The notes beneath the pieces are model-generated. The model was not told the DNA's origin, did not search any database, and worked only from the letters and a program-made list of their open reading frames with translations. A program made the translations under genes and the position numbers. This document shows, in pieces, positions 50,209 to 58,988 of a stretch of 64,000 nucleotides of DNA. Numbering within the stretch: position 1 is the first letter of the stretch; each line of letters starts with the position of its first letter. The stretch is from SZUA-430 sp031413635 (lineage in GTDB: Bacteria > Pseudomonadota > Alphaproteobacteria > Micropepsales > Micropepsaceae), in assembly GCA_031413635.1 (NCBI GenBank), contig JANOFM010000130.1:1-64000 (forward strand), in the 5' to 3' direction.

Positions 50209-51246
50209 ATGCCCCGCCCATTCGGCTTCGCCACGCTGCTAACGCTTGCCGTTCTCGCCTCTCCAGCACTCGCTGCCCCCGCGAAACCGCCCGCATCGCC
50301 GCCGGTGACGATCACCTTCGTCTCCGACTGGAAAGCCCAGGCCGAGCACGGTGGCTTCTATCAAGCGGTGGCGACCGGACTTTACGCCAAGGCCGGGCTC
50401 GACGTGACCATCAAACAAGGCGGCCCGTCCGTGAACACGCCCCAATTGATCGCGGCCGGCGCAGTCGATTTCGCGATGGGATCGAACCACTTTCAACCGC
50501 TGAACCTCGCCGCTGCCGGCGCCGACGCGCTCGCGGTCGCCGCGATCTTTCAAAAAGACCCTCAAGTCCTGATCACCCATCAGCGCGCCGACATCAAGTC
50601 TATCGCCGACATGAAGGGCAAGCCCATCATGCTGTCGGACGCTACGGTCTCGACCTGGTGGGTCTGGGCCAAGTCCCGCTACGGTTTCACCGACACGCAG
50701 GTTCGCAAGTATACGTTCAACCTCGCCCCCTTCCTCACCGACACGAACGCGATCCAGCAAGGCTACGTCTCGTCGGAACCCTACACGATAGAAAGCCAAG
50801 GCAAGATCAAGCCGAAGGTTTTCCTGCTCGCCGACTACGGCTATCCCGGCTATGCGAACTTCATCATCGCGCGAGGCAAGGACGTGCGCGAGCGCCCAAG
50901 GATCGTGCAAGCCTTCGTCAACGCAAGCCTCGACGGATGGGCCAGCTATCTGACCGGCGATCCGAAAGCGGCCAACGACCTGATCAAGCGCGACAATCCC
51001 GAAATGACCGACGACATCATCGCCCAGGCGATTGAGCAATTCAAAACGCGCGGCATGGTTCAAGGCGGCGACGCGGCGAAATTCGGCATCGGCGCGATGA
51101 CGGATGCGCGCTGGAAAAAGTTCTTTACTCTGATGAGCGACAACAAGGTGTTCGAGAAATCGCTCGACTACAAAAAGGCCTACACGACCAAATTCGTCAA
51201 CAAAGGCCGCGGCGCGCCCAAGAAGCCTGCGAAGAAAACGAACTGA
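50209..51246 (+). CDS. ABC importer substrate-binding protein, NMT1/THI5 type
   Basis: A 345-residue protein with a signal peptide (about 1-23, ALA) and an NMT1/SsuA-like binding fold (FVSDWKAQAEHGGFYQAVATGLYAKAGLDVTI, then PQLIAAGAVDFAMGSNHF). The AEHGGFYQA segment is shared with pyrimidine-precursor and riboflavin binders (ThiY/RibY) more than with sulfonate binders. The product is exported and should deliver a small heterocycle or sulfonate. It heads a three-gene operon with ATPase and permease. No thiamine riboswitch is visible upstream. Confidence 0.88.
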   Translation: MPRPFGFATLLTLAVLASPALAAPAKPPASPPVTITFVSDWKAQAEHGGFYQAVATGLYAKAGLDVTIKQGGPSVNTPQLIAAGAVDFAMGSNHFQPLNLAAAGADALAVAAIFQKDPQVLITHQRADIKSIADMKGKPIMLSDATVSTWWVWAKSRYGFTDTQVRKYTFNLAPFLTDTNAIQQGYVSSEPYTIESQGKIKPKVFLLADYGYPGYANFIIARGKDVRERPRIVQAFVNASLDGWASYLTGDPKAANDLIKRDNPEMTDDIIAQAIEQFKTRGMVQGGDAAKFGIGAMTDARWKKFFTLMSDNKVFEKSLDYKKAYTTKFVNKGRGAPKKPAKKTN

Positions 51247-51253
51247 CCGCCCC

Positions 51254-51991
51254 TTGCTTCTGACCTTCGACAAAATCACCAAGCGTTTCCCGAACGGCAC
51301 GCTTGCGCTCGACGATGTTTCGTTCGCCGTCGCCGCCGGCGAGTTCGTCTCGCTCGTGGGACCCTCCGGCTGCGGCAAGAGCACGGCGCTCCGTTTGATC
51401 GCCAATCTCACCCAAGCCAACGCCGGCCGGATCGCATGGGCGGACGTACAACCCGCGCTGGGATTCGTATTCCAGGATGCCGCCCTCATGCCGTGGGCGA
51501 ACGTCGAAAAGAACGTGCGCCTGCCGCTCGAACTCGGAGGCCTCGACGCGTCCAAAATCAAAACGCGCACCGCCGAAACGCTCGACCTCGTGGGCCTGTC
51601 CGCTTTCGCGAAATCCTACCCGCGCGAGCTATCCGGCGGCATGCGCATGCGCGTCTCGATCGCCCGCGCGCTCGCCGCCGAACCGTCGATCCTGTTGATG
51701 GACGAACCGTTCGCAGCCCTCGACGAACTGACGCGCGAGCGATTGAACGACGACCTGCGCAAATTGTGGGCGGCAAGGAACCTGACGATTATCTTCGTCA
51801 CTCACTCGATCTATGAAAGCGTCTATTTGGCGTCGCGTCTCGTTGTGATGAGCCCTCGTCCCGGCCGCGTCGTCGCCGATGTCGCCATGTCGGACCCGAT
51901 AACCCGCGACCCCGATTTCCGTCTGACGCCGCTCTATGGCGAGCGCTGTCGCGAAATCCGTGCCGCGCTCAAACGAGGCGAAGCAGCATGA
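51254..51991 (+). CDS. ABC importer ATPase (SsuB/TauB/ThiZ-like)
   Basis: A 245-residue ATPase with Walker A GPSGCGKST, Q-loop FVFQDAALMPWANVEKNV, signature LSGGMRMRVSIARAL, Walker B ILLMDEPFAALDE and switch VTHSIYES. The apparent start is a TTG at 51254, 7 bases after the binding-protein stop; no ATG or GTG is nearby in frame. It couples to the permease gene by a 4-base overlap. Confidence 0.93.
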   Translation: MLLTFDKITKRFPNGTLALDDVSFAVAAGEFVSLVGPSGCGKSTALRLIANLTQANAGRIAWADVQPALGFVFQDAALMPWANVEKNVRLPLELGGLDASKIKTRTAETLDLVGLSAFAKSYPRELSGGMRMRVSIARALAAEPSILLMDEPFAALDELTRERLNDDLRKLWAARNLTIIFVTHSIYESVYLASRLVVMSPRPGRVVADVAMSDPITRDPDFRLTPLYGERCREIRAALKRGEAA

Positions 51992-52776
51992 CAAGCGAAC
52001 GCATCTTTGCCTACGCGCTTCCCGCGCTTGTGGCCGTCGCCGTTGTCGCGTTTTGGGAGTGGGCGGTGGCCACATTCGAGGTCTCGCGCTTTGTACTGCC
52101 GCCACCGTCGGAGATCGTCGAAGCTGCGGTTAAGCATTGGGTCTCGCTGCTCGACTCCGCCTGGGTGACGATTCGCATTACGCTTGCCGCCTTCGCGCTC
52201 GCGCTGATCTTGGGCGTCGCCTTCGCCACGTTGTTCGCGCAAAGCCGTATGATCGAGCGCGCGCTGTTTCCCTATGCCGTAACGCTTCAAGTCACGCCTA
52301 TCGTCGCCATCGCGCCACTCATCCTGATCTGGGTCGGTCTCGACAATGCCGAGCGCGCGGTGCTGATCCTGGCCACCATCGTCGCCTTCTTCCCGATCCT
52401 CGCCAACACGACGCTGGGCTTGCGATCGGCGGATCGCCAACTGCACGAACTATTCGACCTTTACCGCGCCAGCCGTTGGCAGCGCTTGGCGCGCCTGCAG
52501 TTTCCGGCCGCCCTGCCCTATCTGCTCGCCGGCATGAAGATCGCGGGCGGCCTCGCCCTCATCGGCACGGTCGTCGCCGAATTCGCCGCCGGCTCCGGCA
52601 CCTCGACCGGCCTCGCTTGGCGCATCGCGGAGGCAAGCAACCGCCTTGAAATCGCAAAGGTCTTTGCAGCCCTCGCCCTTCTCTCGGCCATCGGCATCGT
52701 CATCTACGCCGCCCTATCGCTACTAGAGCGCCAATTGCTCAAAAGCTGGCACGAAAGCGCCCGTCCAATTGAATAA
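51988..52776 (+). CDS. ABC importer permease
   Basis: A 262-residue permease of the SsuC/TauC/ThiX group with about six membrane helices. The ATPase-contact (EAA) loop is ELFDLYRASRWQRLARLQFPAALPYLLAGMKIA. It completes the importer with the two preceding genes. The substrate is unresolved between HMP-like compounds and sulfonates; the sulfite-reduction genes downstream make a sulfonate possible. Confidence 0.92.
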   Translation: MTSERIFAYALPALVAVAVVAFWEWAVATFEVSRFVLPPPSEIVEAAVKHWVSLLDSAWVTIRITLAAFALALILGVAFATLFAQSRMIERALFPYAVTLQVTPIVAIAPLILIWVGLDNAERAVLILATIVAFFPILANTTLGLRSADRQLHELFDLYRASRWQRLARLQFPAALPYLLAGMKIAGGLALIGTVVAEFAAGSGTSTGLAWRIAEASNRLEIAKVFAALALLSAIGIVIYAALSLLERQLLKSWHESARPIE

Positions 52777-52823
52777 TACGTAAAAATATCGTTATTTAAT
52801 ATATTTCACGCCAAAACTTGACA
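52770..52823 (+). promoter_or_regulatory. AT-rich region before the sulfite-reduction operon
   Basis: In this GC-rich window, 52770-52807 is almost wholly A and T and contains overlapping partial dyads (AAAATATCG, TTATTTAATATATTT). A TTGACA at 52818-52823 fits a -35 box, but the matching -10 near 52841 is poor. The stretch probably holds the operon promoter and a binding site for a sulfur regulator. Confidence 0.4.
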
Positions 52824-52867
52824 ATAAGACCCGCGTTCCCCATCCTTGGTGCAAGGATCGCCCACCA

Positions 52868-53158
52868 ATGCCGCAGATTTTGACCGCAAATCGCCTGCTC
52901 GACGGAGAGGTTGTCTACCTCGCCGCCGATGGCGCGTGGGTCGAGACATTGGACGCCGCCGCCGTGCTCGCCACCAAGGCCGAGGGCGAAGTCGCGCTCG
53001 CCACGGGAGCAAAAGCCGAACTGAACCAGGAAATCGTCCATGCCTACCTTTTCGATGTTGTGGACGCACCCGTTCTGAAGCCGGTCAAGCAACGCGAGAT
53101 CATCCGCGCCGCCGGCCCGACGGTGCGCACCGATCTCGGCAAACAGGCTCGCCTCTAA
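52868..53158 (+). CDS. DUF2849 domain protein
   Basis: A 96-residue protein that matches the small DUF2849 family encoded ahead of cysI in many alphaproteobacteria. Segments are LTANRLLDGEVVYLAADGAWVETLDAA, NQEIVHAYLFDVV and IRAAGPTVRTDLGKQARL. Its stop shares one base with the reductase start (TAATG). It presumably helps sulfite reduction, but its role is not known. Confidence 0.9.
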   Translation: MPQILTANRLLDGEVVYLAADGAWVETLDAAAVLATKAEGEVALATGAKAELNQEIVHAYLFDVVDAPVLKPVKQREIIRAAGPTVRTDLGKQARL

Positions 53159-54813
53159 TGTATCGCTACGACGAGTTCGACCAAAAGGTCGTCGACGAGC
53201 GCGTCGAACAATTCCGCGGCCAAGTCGCGCGCCGGCTCTCGGGCGAATTGACCGAAGATCAGTTCAAACCGCTGCGCCTGATGAACGGCCTCTATCTGCA
53301 GCTGCACGCCTACATGCTGCGTGTGGCGATCCCTTACGGCACATTGTCGTCGCGCCAGCTGCGCATGCTTGGCCACATCGCGCGCAAATACGACAAAGGC
53401 TATGCACACTTCACCACGCGCCAAAACCTGCAGTACAATTGGCCGAAACTAGCCGACATTCCCGACATCCTAGCCGACCTCGCGACGGTCGAGATGCACG
53501 CGATCCAAACCAGCGGCAATTGCATCCGCAATGTGACCTCGGACCACTTCGCCGGCGCCGCCGAGGGCGAGGTCGACGACCCGCGCGTGTGGTCGGAAAT
53601 CATCCGCCAGTGGTCGACGTTCCACCCGGAATTTTCGTTTTTGCCGCGCAAATTCAAGATTGCCGTCACGGCATCGGCGAAAGACCGCGCCGCAATCAAA
53701 GTCCACGACATCGGCATCGTCATCCGCCGCGACGCGACGGCCACGCTCGCTTTCGACGTCTATGTCGGTGGCGGCCAAGGGCGCACCCCGTTCGTCGGGC
53801 ATCTGATCGGCGAAGGCATTGCGGCCAACGATTTGCTCGCCTATCTCGAAGCCACGATGCGCGTCTATAACCAGTACGGTCGTCGCGACAATCTTTATAA
53901 GTCGCGTATCAAAATTCTCGTTCATCAGATCGGCCCCGACGAAATGCGCCGGCAGGTCGCCGCCGAATTCGCCGAGGTCAAAGCCCAAGGGGCGCTCGCG
54001 CTGCCGCAAGCCGAGATCGACCGCATCAACGCCTATTTCACCGCCCCGGCCTTCGAAACGCTCACAGAGGACACCTCGCGCGCCAAGCAACGCCAAGCGA
54101 GCAACGCCTTCGCCACCTGGCACGACATCAACGTCGCCCCGCACAAGGTGCCGGGCTACGCCATCATCACCGTATCGCTGAAACCGATCGGCGGCGTCCC
54201 GGGTGATGCCAGCGCCGATCAGATGGATCTGATCGCCGATCTCGCCGAACGGCTGAGCTTCGACGAAGTCCGCGTCAGCCACGAACAGAACCTCGTCCTT
54301 GCCCATGTCAAGCAAAGCGATCTGTTCGCGCTCTGGCAAAAGCTCGACGCGGCCGGTCTCGGCACTGCTAACTACGGCCTCATTACAGACATCATCGCCT
54401 GCCCCGGCCTGGACTATTGCGACCTCGCCAATGCGCGCTCGATCAACATCGCCCAAGCCGTTTCCAAGCGCTTCGCCGACCTCGACCGCCAACGCAACAT
54501 CGGCGAACTGAAGTTGAAAATTTCTGGCTGCATCAACGCCTGCGGCCATCACCACGTCGGCCATATCGGCGTGCTCGGCGTCGATAAGAAGGGCGTCGAG
54601 TACTACCAAATCACGCTCGGCGGTTCGGGCGACGAAACCGCCTCGATCGGCGACATAATCGGCCCGGCTTTCGCCGAAAACGAAGTCGCCGACGCCGTCG
54701 AAACCTTGGTCGATACCTATTTGAACGCTCGCCAACCCGGCGAACGCTTCCTCGACACATACCGCCGCCTCGGCATTCAGCCGTTCCGGGAGAAACTCTA
54801 TGTCGCTCATTAA
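53158..54813 (+). CDS. cysI: Sulfite reductase, siroheme/[4Fe-4S] subunit
   Basis: A 551-residue nitrite/sulfite reductase. The siroheme-iron-sulfur cluster cysteines are in ACPGLDYCDLA and SGCINACGHHH (C-x5-C and C-x3-C). The substrate-side arginine and lysine regions are HFTTRQNLQYNW and TSGNCIRNVTSDHF. It should reduce sulfite to sulfide for cysteine synthesis. No flavoprotein cysJ is present, so electrons probably come from ferredoxin or another donor. Context (DUF2849, DUF934) favours sulfite over nitrite. Confidence 0.92.
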   Translation: MYRYDEFDQKVVDERVEQFRGQVARRLSGELTEDQFKPLRLMNGLYLQLHAYMLRVAIPYGTLSSRQLRMLGHIARKYDKGYAHFTTRQNLQYNWPKLADIPDILADLATVEMHAIQTSGNCIRNVTSDHFAGAAEGEVDDPRVWSEIIRQWSTFHPEFSFLPRKFKIAVTASAKDRAAIKVHDIGIVIRRDATATLAFDVYVGGGQGRTPFVGHLIGEGIAANDLLAYLEATMRVYNQYGRRDNLYKSRIKILVHQIGPDEMRRQVAAEFAEVKAQGALALPQAEIDRINAYFTAPAFETLTEDTSRAKQRQASNAFATWHDINVAPHKVPGYAIITVSLKPIGGVPGDASADQMDLIADLAERLSFDEVRVSHEQNLVLAHVKQSDLFALWQKLDAAGLGTANYGLITDIIACPGLDYCDLANARSINIAQAVSKRFADLDRQRNIGELKLKISGCINACGHHHVGHIGVLGVDKKGVEYYQITLGGSGDETASIGDIIGPAFAENEVADAVETLVDTYLNARQPGERFLDTYRRLGIQPFREKLYVAH

Positions 54814-55324
54814 GAACAACGAATTCGTCGACAACGTCTTCGCGCGCGTCGCCGACGGGGAGACCCCGACCGACGGCGCGATCCTCGTGTCGCTCAAGCG
54901 CTGGCAGGCCGACCGCGACGCGCTGATGGCGCGCAACGCGCCGCTCGGCTTGGCGCTAACCGCCGACCAATCGCCGGAAGCGCTCGGCGCCGACGTGCAC
55001 CACTTCGCCGTGATCGAACTCGAGTTCCCGAAATTTCGCGACGGCCGCGGCTATTCCTGGGCGCGCCTGCTGCGCCAACGCCTGGGTTACAAAGGCGAAA
55101 TCCGCGCCACCGGCGACGTGTTGCGCGACCAGTGGCTGTTCATGAGCCGTTGCGGTATCGACGCCTTCGAAGTCCGCCCCGGCACGCGGCTCGAAGACTT
55201 CCGCGCCGCGTTGAACGAGCAAACCGTTTTCTACCAACCCTCGACAGACCGCGTGCGCAACGTCCTGGAACTCCGGCACAAGACGCACTCAAGCCGCCAG
55301 AGCGCTTTGGCCGCGGCCGAGTGA
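54800..55324 (+). CDS. DUF934 domain protein, sulfite-reduction accessory
   Basis: A 174-residue protein of the DUF934 family (COG3749 type). It carries HHFAVIELEFPKFRDGRGYSWARLLRQRLGYKGEIRATGDVLRDQWLFMSRCGIDAFEVR, shown here only as the characteristic region near residues 65-125. It overlaps cysI by 14 bases and is always close to it in relatives. A role in electron delivery or assembly is suspected. The operon would often continue with cysH; here a convergent kinase gene follows instead, overlapping by 36 bases. Confidence 0.9.
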   Translation: MSLIKNNEFVDNVFARVADGETPTDGAILVSLKRWQADRDALMARNAPLGLALTADQSPEALGADVHHFAVIELEFPKFRDGRGYSWARLLRQRLGYKGEIRATGDVLRDQWLFMSRCGIDAFEVRPGTRLEDFRAALNEQTVFYQPSTDRVRNVLELRHKTHSSRQSALAAAE

Positions 55325-56335
55325 GCGCGCCGCCGGAAAGTTCAGCGAAACGCTCGTGCCCCGCCCAAGCTCGCTCTCTAGCTCAAGCGTGCCGCCATGC
55401 AACACCATCAGTGCACTGACGATCGGCAGACCCAGCCCGGTTCCCGCGTGCTTGCGTACCTCGGGATTGGTCGCCTGGCCGTAGTCGGCCAAAACCTTGG
55501 GAATGTCGGCCCTCGCGATGCCGATACCGTTGTCGAGCACTTGGATTGAAATACCGCCATCGACGCCCAAAACGGCGCTCACGATGATCGCGCCGTTAGG
55601 CGGCGTGAACTTCATCGCATTCGACAAGAGATTGAGCACCATCTGCGCCATCGCGCGCCGGTCGACGTCAAGCATCGGCAAACCGTCGTCGACCAGAACC
55701 GTGATGTTGCGCCCGCCCTCCGCCGCACGCGCCCCCGCCAAGTGGCAGGCTTCGTCCACGACATCCGCAACGCGGACCGGCACGCAATGCAACTCCACTT
55801 TGCCAGCCTCGACTTTCGACAGGTCCAAAATGTCGCCGATCAGCGACAACAGATGCGATCCGCTTTGATGGATGAAACCCGCGTATTCGACATAACGCGC
55901 GTCGCTGGCCGAGCCGTACAATTCGCGCTGAATGATCTCGGAAAATCCCAGGATCGCGTTCAACGGCGTGCGCAGTTCATGGCTCATCGCCGCCAGAAAG
56001 CGCGACTTGGCGGCGTTCGCCTCAACGGCCTCCGCGCGCGCTTGTTCGAGCTCGACCACCTTCTCCGACAGGCTTTGTGTGCGCTCGCAAGCCAGCCGCT
56101 CGAGTTCCGCGTTGGCGGACGCAAGATCCATCGCCTCGCGCTCGGCCCGCTCGTGCGCCATCGCAAGATGCGCCACCATCATCCCCGTAAAGCACGAGAT
56201 GAAAACGATCGCGCCCACGACAAACGCGTCGGAACGCGACACCCAGACGGTGAACGGGCTATCGCCGTGGAACGCAGGCATCACGCCCAGCAAACACAGC
56301 AGGAGCAAACACGACAAAATGATACTAACGCGCAT
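55289..56335 (-). CDS. Membrane histidine kinase, PleC/PdhS-like core
   Basis: A 348-residue kinase with two N-terminal membrane helices (about 5-22 and 38-60), a short coiled coil, a HisKA domain and an HATPase domain. The H box is FLAAMSHELRTPLNAILGFSEI, followed by the LYG and FIHQSGSHLLSLIGDILDLSKVEAGK regions of the alphaproteobacterial PleC/PdhS/DivJ group. ATP-site motifs are NLLSNAMKFTP, DNGIGI and GTGLGLPI. There is no receiver domain or adjacent regulator, so its partner (possibly a DivK-like protein) lies elsewhere. Confidence 0.9.
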   Translation of the reverse strand: MRVSIILSCLLLLCLLGVMPAFHGDSPFTVWVSRSDAFVVGAIVFISCFTGMMVAHLAMAHERAEREAMDLASANAELERLACERTQSLSEKVVELEQARAEAVEANAAKSRFLAAMSHELRTPLNAILGFSEIIQRELYGSASDARYVEYAGFIHQSGSHLLSLIGDILDLSKVEAGKVELHCVPVRVADVVDEACHLAGARAAEGGRNITVLVDDGLPMLDVDRRAMAQMVLNLLSNAMKFTPPNGAIIVSAVLGVDGGISIQVLDNGIGIARADIPKVLADYGQATNPEVRKHAGTGLGLPIVSALMVLHGGTLELESELGRGTSVSLNFPAARSLGRGQSALAA

Positions 56336-56550
56336 GAAACTAAGCCTTTCTTCGATCGGCCCTCAACGCGAACAGGCACAGGCGCCGGTTCGACACTTCC
56401 TCATGTGACGAACGCTACAGCCTATCCGTCACCGCCAACCTAACTTCACCATGACGATTTAAATTGCATTGCGCGGGCGCCAAGTTGACCAATGTTCGCC
56501 CATCCACTATCCACCCGGCATTCCACAAACGTGTTGATGGGGCACTGTCC

Positions 56551-57780
56551 ATGCCGGCTTCCGCGCAGCTATTGAGCAAACGAACGCAACTGCCGCGCTA
56601 CCGCTCGGTTGCCGAAATGATCGCCGAACTTCGGCCCGCCTTGCCCGTCTATGCGTTGTTTCCCGACGCCTTCGCTAAGGTCGCCAAGACCTTCATCGAC
56701 GGATTTCCAGGCGAGACGATGTATGCCGTCAAGGCAAACCCCGCTCTGCCGGTTCTCGACCTCATCCACGACGCTGGGATCCGTCACTTCGACGTCGCCT
56801 CACTGTCCGAAGTTAAACTGATCCACGAACGCTTCCCGAGGGCGCGCAAGAGTTTCATGGCCCCCGTTCGTATTCGCGGCACCGCGGGCGAGGCTTTTCG
56901 CAGCTGCGGCGTACGCGATTTCGCGCTCGACAGCACCGACGAGCTCGATGCCGTCTTGCGCGAAACGGGCGCCGCCAACGATCGGTCGATTGCAGCCTCT
57001 CTCACGCTCTACGTCCGCCTTCAGGTCCCCGCCGACGGCGCCCTGCTTGAGCTCTCCAGCAAATTCGGCGCCAGCGTTGGCGAAACCGCGCGTCTGCTGA
57101 AAGACATCGTGGCCAGAGGCGCCAAGCCCGCTTTGACCTTTCACGTCGGCTCGCAATGCCTGTTCCCACGCTCGTACACGACCGCGCTCAAACGCTGCGC
57201 CGAAGTCATCGCGCAATCGGGCGTCGAACTTGCGGCTATTGACGTCGGCGGTGGCTTTCCCGGTTACTATCTCAACGTCACCGTGCCGCCGGTCGACGAG
57301 TTCTTCACGGCGATCCGAGACGGCGTCGCAGCACTCAATGTGCCGAAGACGTGCGCCATCCACTGCGAACCGGGCCGCGCGCTCGTAGCCGACGGACTCT
57401 CGGTCGTCACGCAAGTATCGCTGCGCCGCGACCACACCTTGTTCATCAATGACGGCATCTATGGAAGTTTGAATGAATACGCGCTGAAGGACTGGCCGGT
57501 GCGCTATCCTTTGCGCGTGCTGACTGCGCAAGGCGACGGGCGTATCGTGGAAAAAACCGGACGTCCGACCTCATTCAAAGCCTTCGGCCCGACCTGCGAT
57601 ACGCTCGACGTTTTGCACTATTTGATCGACCTGCCCGGCAATGTGGCAAACGGCGACTGGATCGAATTCCAAATGCTCGGCGCCTATTCGTGTTCGCTCA
57701 GAACCGCCTTTAATGGTTTCTATCCCGATACTTTCGTGGAAATCCATACACTTGGATCGGCGGCTGCCACACCGAGTTAG
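56551..57780 (+). CDS. Ornithine/lysine decarboxylase, PLP fold type III
   Basis: A 409-residue group IV decarboxylase. The PLP lysine is in MYAVKANPA, the glycine-rich phosphate site in DVGGGFPG and CEPGRALVA, and the catalytic cysteine in FGPTCDTLD. The C-terminal GAYSCSLRTAFNGF closes the active site. It should make putrescine (or cadaverine) from ornithine (or lysine). The start at 56551 (MPASAQ) is the best ATG; the frame is open further upstream to 56464. Confidence 0.92.
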   Translation: MPASAQLLSKRTQLPRYRSVAEMIAELRPALPVYALFPDAFAKVAKTFIDGFPGETMYAVKANPALPVLDLIHDAGIRHFDVASLSEVKLIHERFPRARKSFMAPVRIRGTAGEAFRSCGVRDFALDSTDELDAVLRETGAANDRSIAASLTLYVRLQVPADGALLELSSKFGASVGETARLLKDIVARGAKPALTFHVGSQCLFPRSYTTALKRCAEVIAQSGVELAAIDVGGGFPGYYLNVTVPPVDEFFTAIRDGVAALNVPKTCAIHCEPGRALVADGLSVVTQVSLRRDHTLFINDGIYGSLNEYALKDWPVRYPLRVLTAQGDGRIVEKTGRPTSFKAFGPTCDTLDVLHYLIDLPGNVANGDWIEFQMLGAYSCSLRTAFNGFYPDTFVEIHTLGSAAATPS

Positions 57781-57872
57781 GCATTTCTCCTGACCGAAAA
57801 TTTACGGGTTTCTAGCGATGATGTCCGACGTTTCTGGGTTTCTTCGTTGCAACGGAAAGCCGCAGGCCCACC

Positions 57873-58988
57873 ATGTCGGACGAAATTCCGCAACTTCAGC
57901 GTTTGATCGACCTCGCCAAGGAGCCGTCGAGTGACAAGCGGCGCGAGCTATTGCGTCAAGTCACCGACTTGTTCCTCGACAAGGCGCCGACTTACAACGA
58001 CGCCGAACGCGATCATTTCGGCGTCATCTTGGGCAGCGTCGCGGGCAAAATGGACATCGCCGTTCGCGAACAATTGGCCAAGCAATTCGCGACCGTACCG
58101 TCCGCGCCGCACGGCTTCATTCAACAGCTCGCCAACGACGATTTCAGCGTCGCCAAGGATGTCCTGCAAAAGAGCACTGTTCTAAGCGACGTCGACCTGG
58201 TCGCAATCGCGCGCAGCCAAAGCCAAGACAAGCTGGAAGTGATCGCAAGCCGTCCAAGCGTCTCCGAGGCCGTGTCGGAAGCGATCGTCGACAACGCCAA
58301 TGATGGCGTCGTCGTCAAACTGGTATTGAATGCGGGTGCAAAAGTGTCTCGCCCTACGATGCTGCGCGTCGTCGAGCGCAGCCAGACAAGCGACGTGTTG
58401 CAAGCCCCGCTTCTCACGCGCGCCGATCTTCCGCCGGAAATGATGCAGGACATGTTCATGTTCGTGTCCTCGGAACTTCGCACGAAGATCACACAGAGGC
58501 TCGACAGCCTTCCCGCCGGCGTCGTCGACAAGGCGTTCGCGGACGCCGCGCGCAACTTCTCCGTCGAGCTGCGCCAGGAAAAAGAGGCGGACCGCCGCGC
58601 GATGGCCTATGTGCGCGAAATGGCGCGCCGCAAGGAGTTGAACGAGCAGCTGTTGCATCAGCTTCTGCGTGGCAAGCAGAACGTCGAATTCATCCATGCC
58701 TTTGCCAGGCTCGCCGACGTCGACGTCAACACGGTGCGCCGCATCGTCGAAGCACGCAACGTCGAGGGCGTGGCGATCATCTGCAAGGCCGCGCGCTTCG
58801 ACCGCACGACATTTTCGGCCATCGTCTTGCTGCTGGACCAATCGGCCGCACGTACGGCCCAACAGGCCAATGAGACTCTTGCGCTTTACGACAAAGTCAC
58901 GCCGGAATCCGCCCAGCGCGTCATGCGCTTCTGGCGCGTCCGCAAAGAAGCCACCGAAGTACCGGCAGCCTTGGCGCAAGCAAGTTAG
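57873..58988 (+). CDS. DUF2336 domain-containing protein (second of two)
   Basis: A 371-residue helical repeat protein related to the one at 23977. Typical parts are RLIDLAKEPSSDKRRELLRQVTDLF near the start, a run of two-helix units (LSDVDLVAIARSQSQDKLEVIASRPSVSEAVSEAIVDNAND), and a C-terminal helical domain with LLHQLLRGKQNVEFIHAFARLADVDVNTVRRIVEARNVEGVAIICKAA (about 260-310). No signal or membrane segment. It shares 4 bases with the convergent RF3 gene. The function of the family is unknown. Confidence 0.88.
   Translation: MSDEIPQLQRLIDLAKEPSSDKRRELLRQVTDLFLDKAPTYNDAERDHFGVILGSVAGKMDIAVREQLAKQFATVPSAPHGFIQQLANDDFSVAKDVLQKSTVLSDVDLVAIARSQSQDKLEVIASRPSVSEAVSEAIVDNANDGVVVKLVLNAGAKVSRPTMLRVVERSQTSDVLQAPLLTRADLPPEMMQDMFMFVSSELRTKITQRLDSLPAGVVDKAFADAARNFSVELRQEKEADRRAMAYVREMARRKELNEQLLHQLLRGKQNVEFIHAFARLADVDVNTVRRIVEARNVEGVAIICKAARFDRTTFSAIVLLLDQSAARTAQQANETLALYDKVTPESAQRVMRFWRVRKEATEVPAALAQAS

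Noticed and set aside
50209..52776. Thiamine-precursor importer under a TPP riboswitch
   Set aside because: The upstream region shows no TPP riboswitch signature, and the substrate cannot be fixed by sequence alone.
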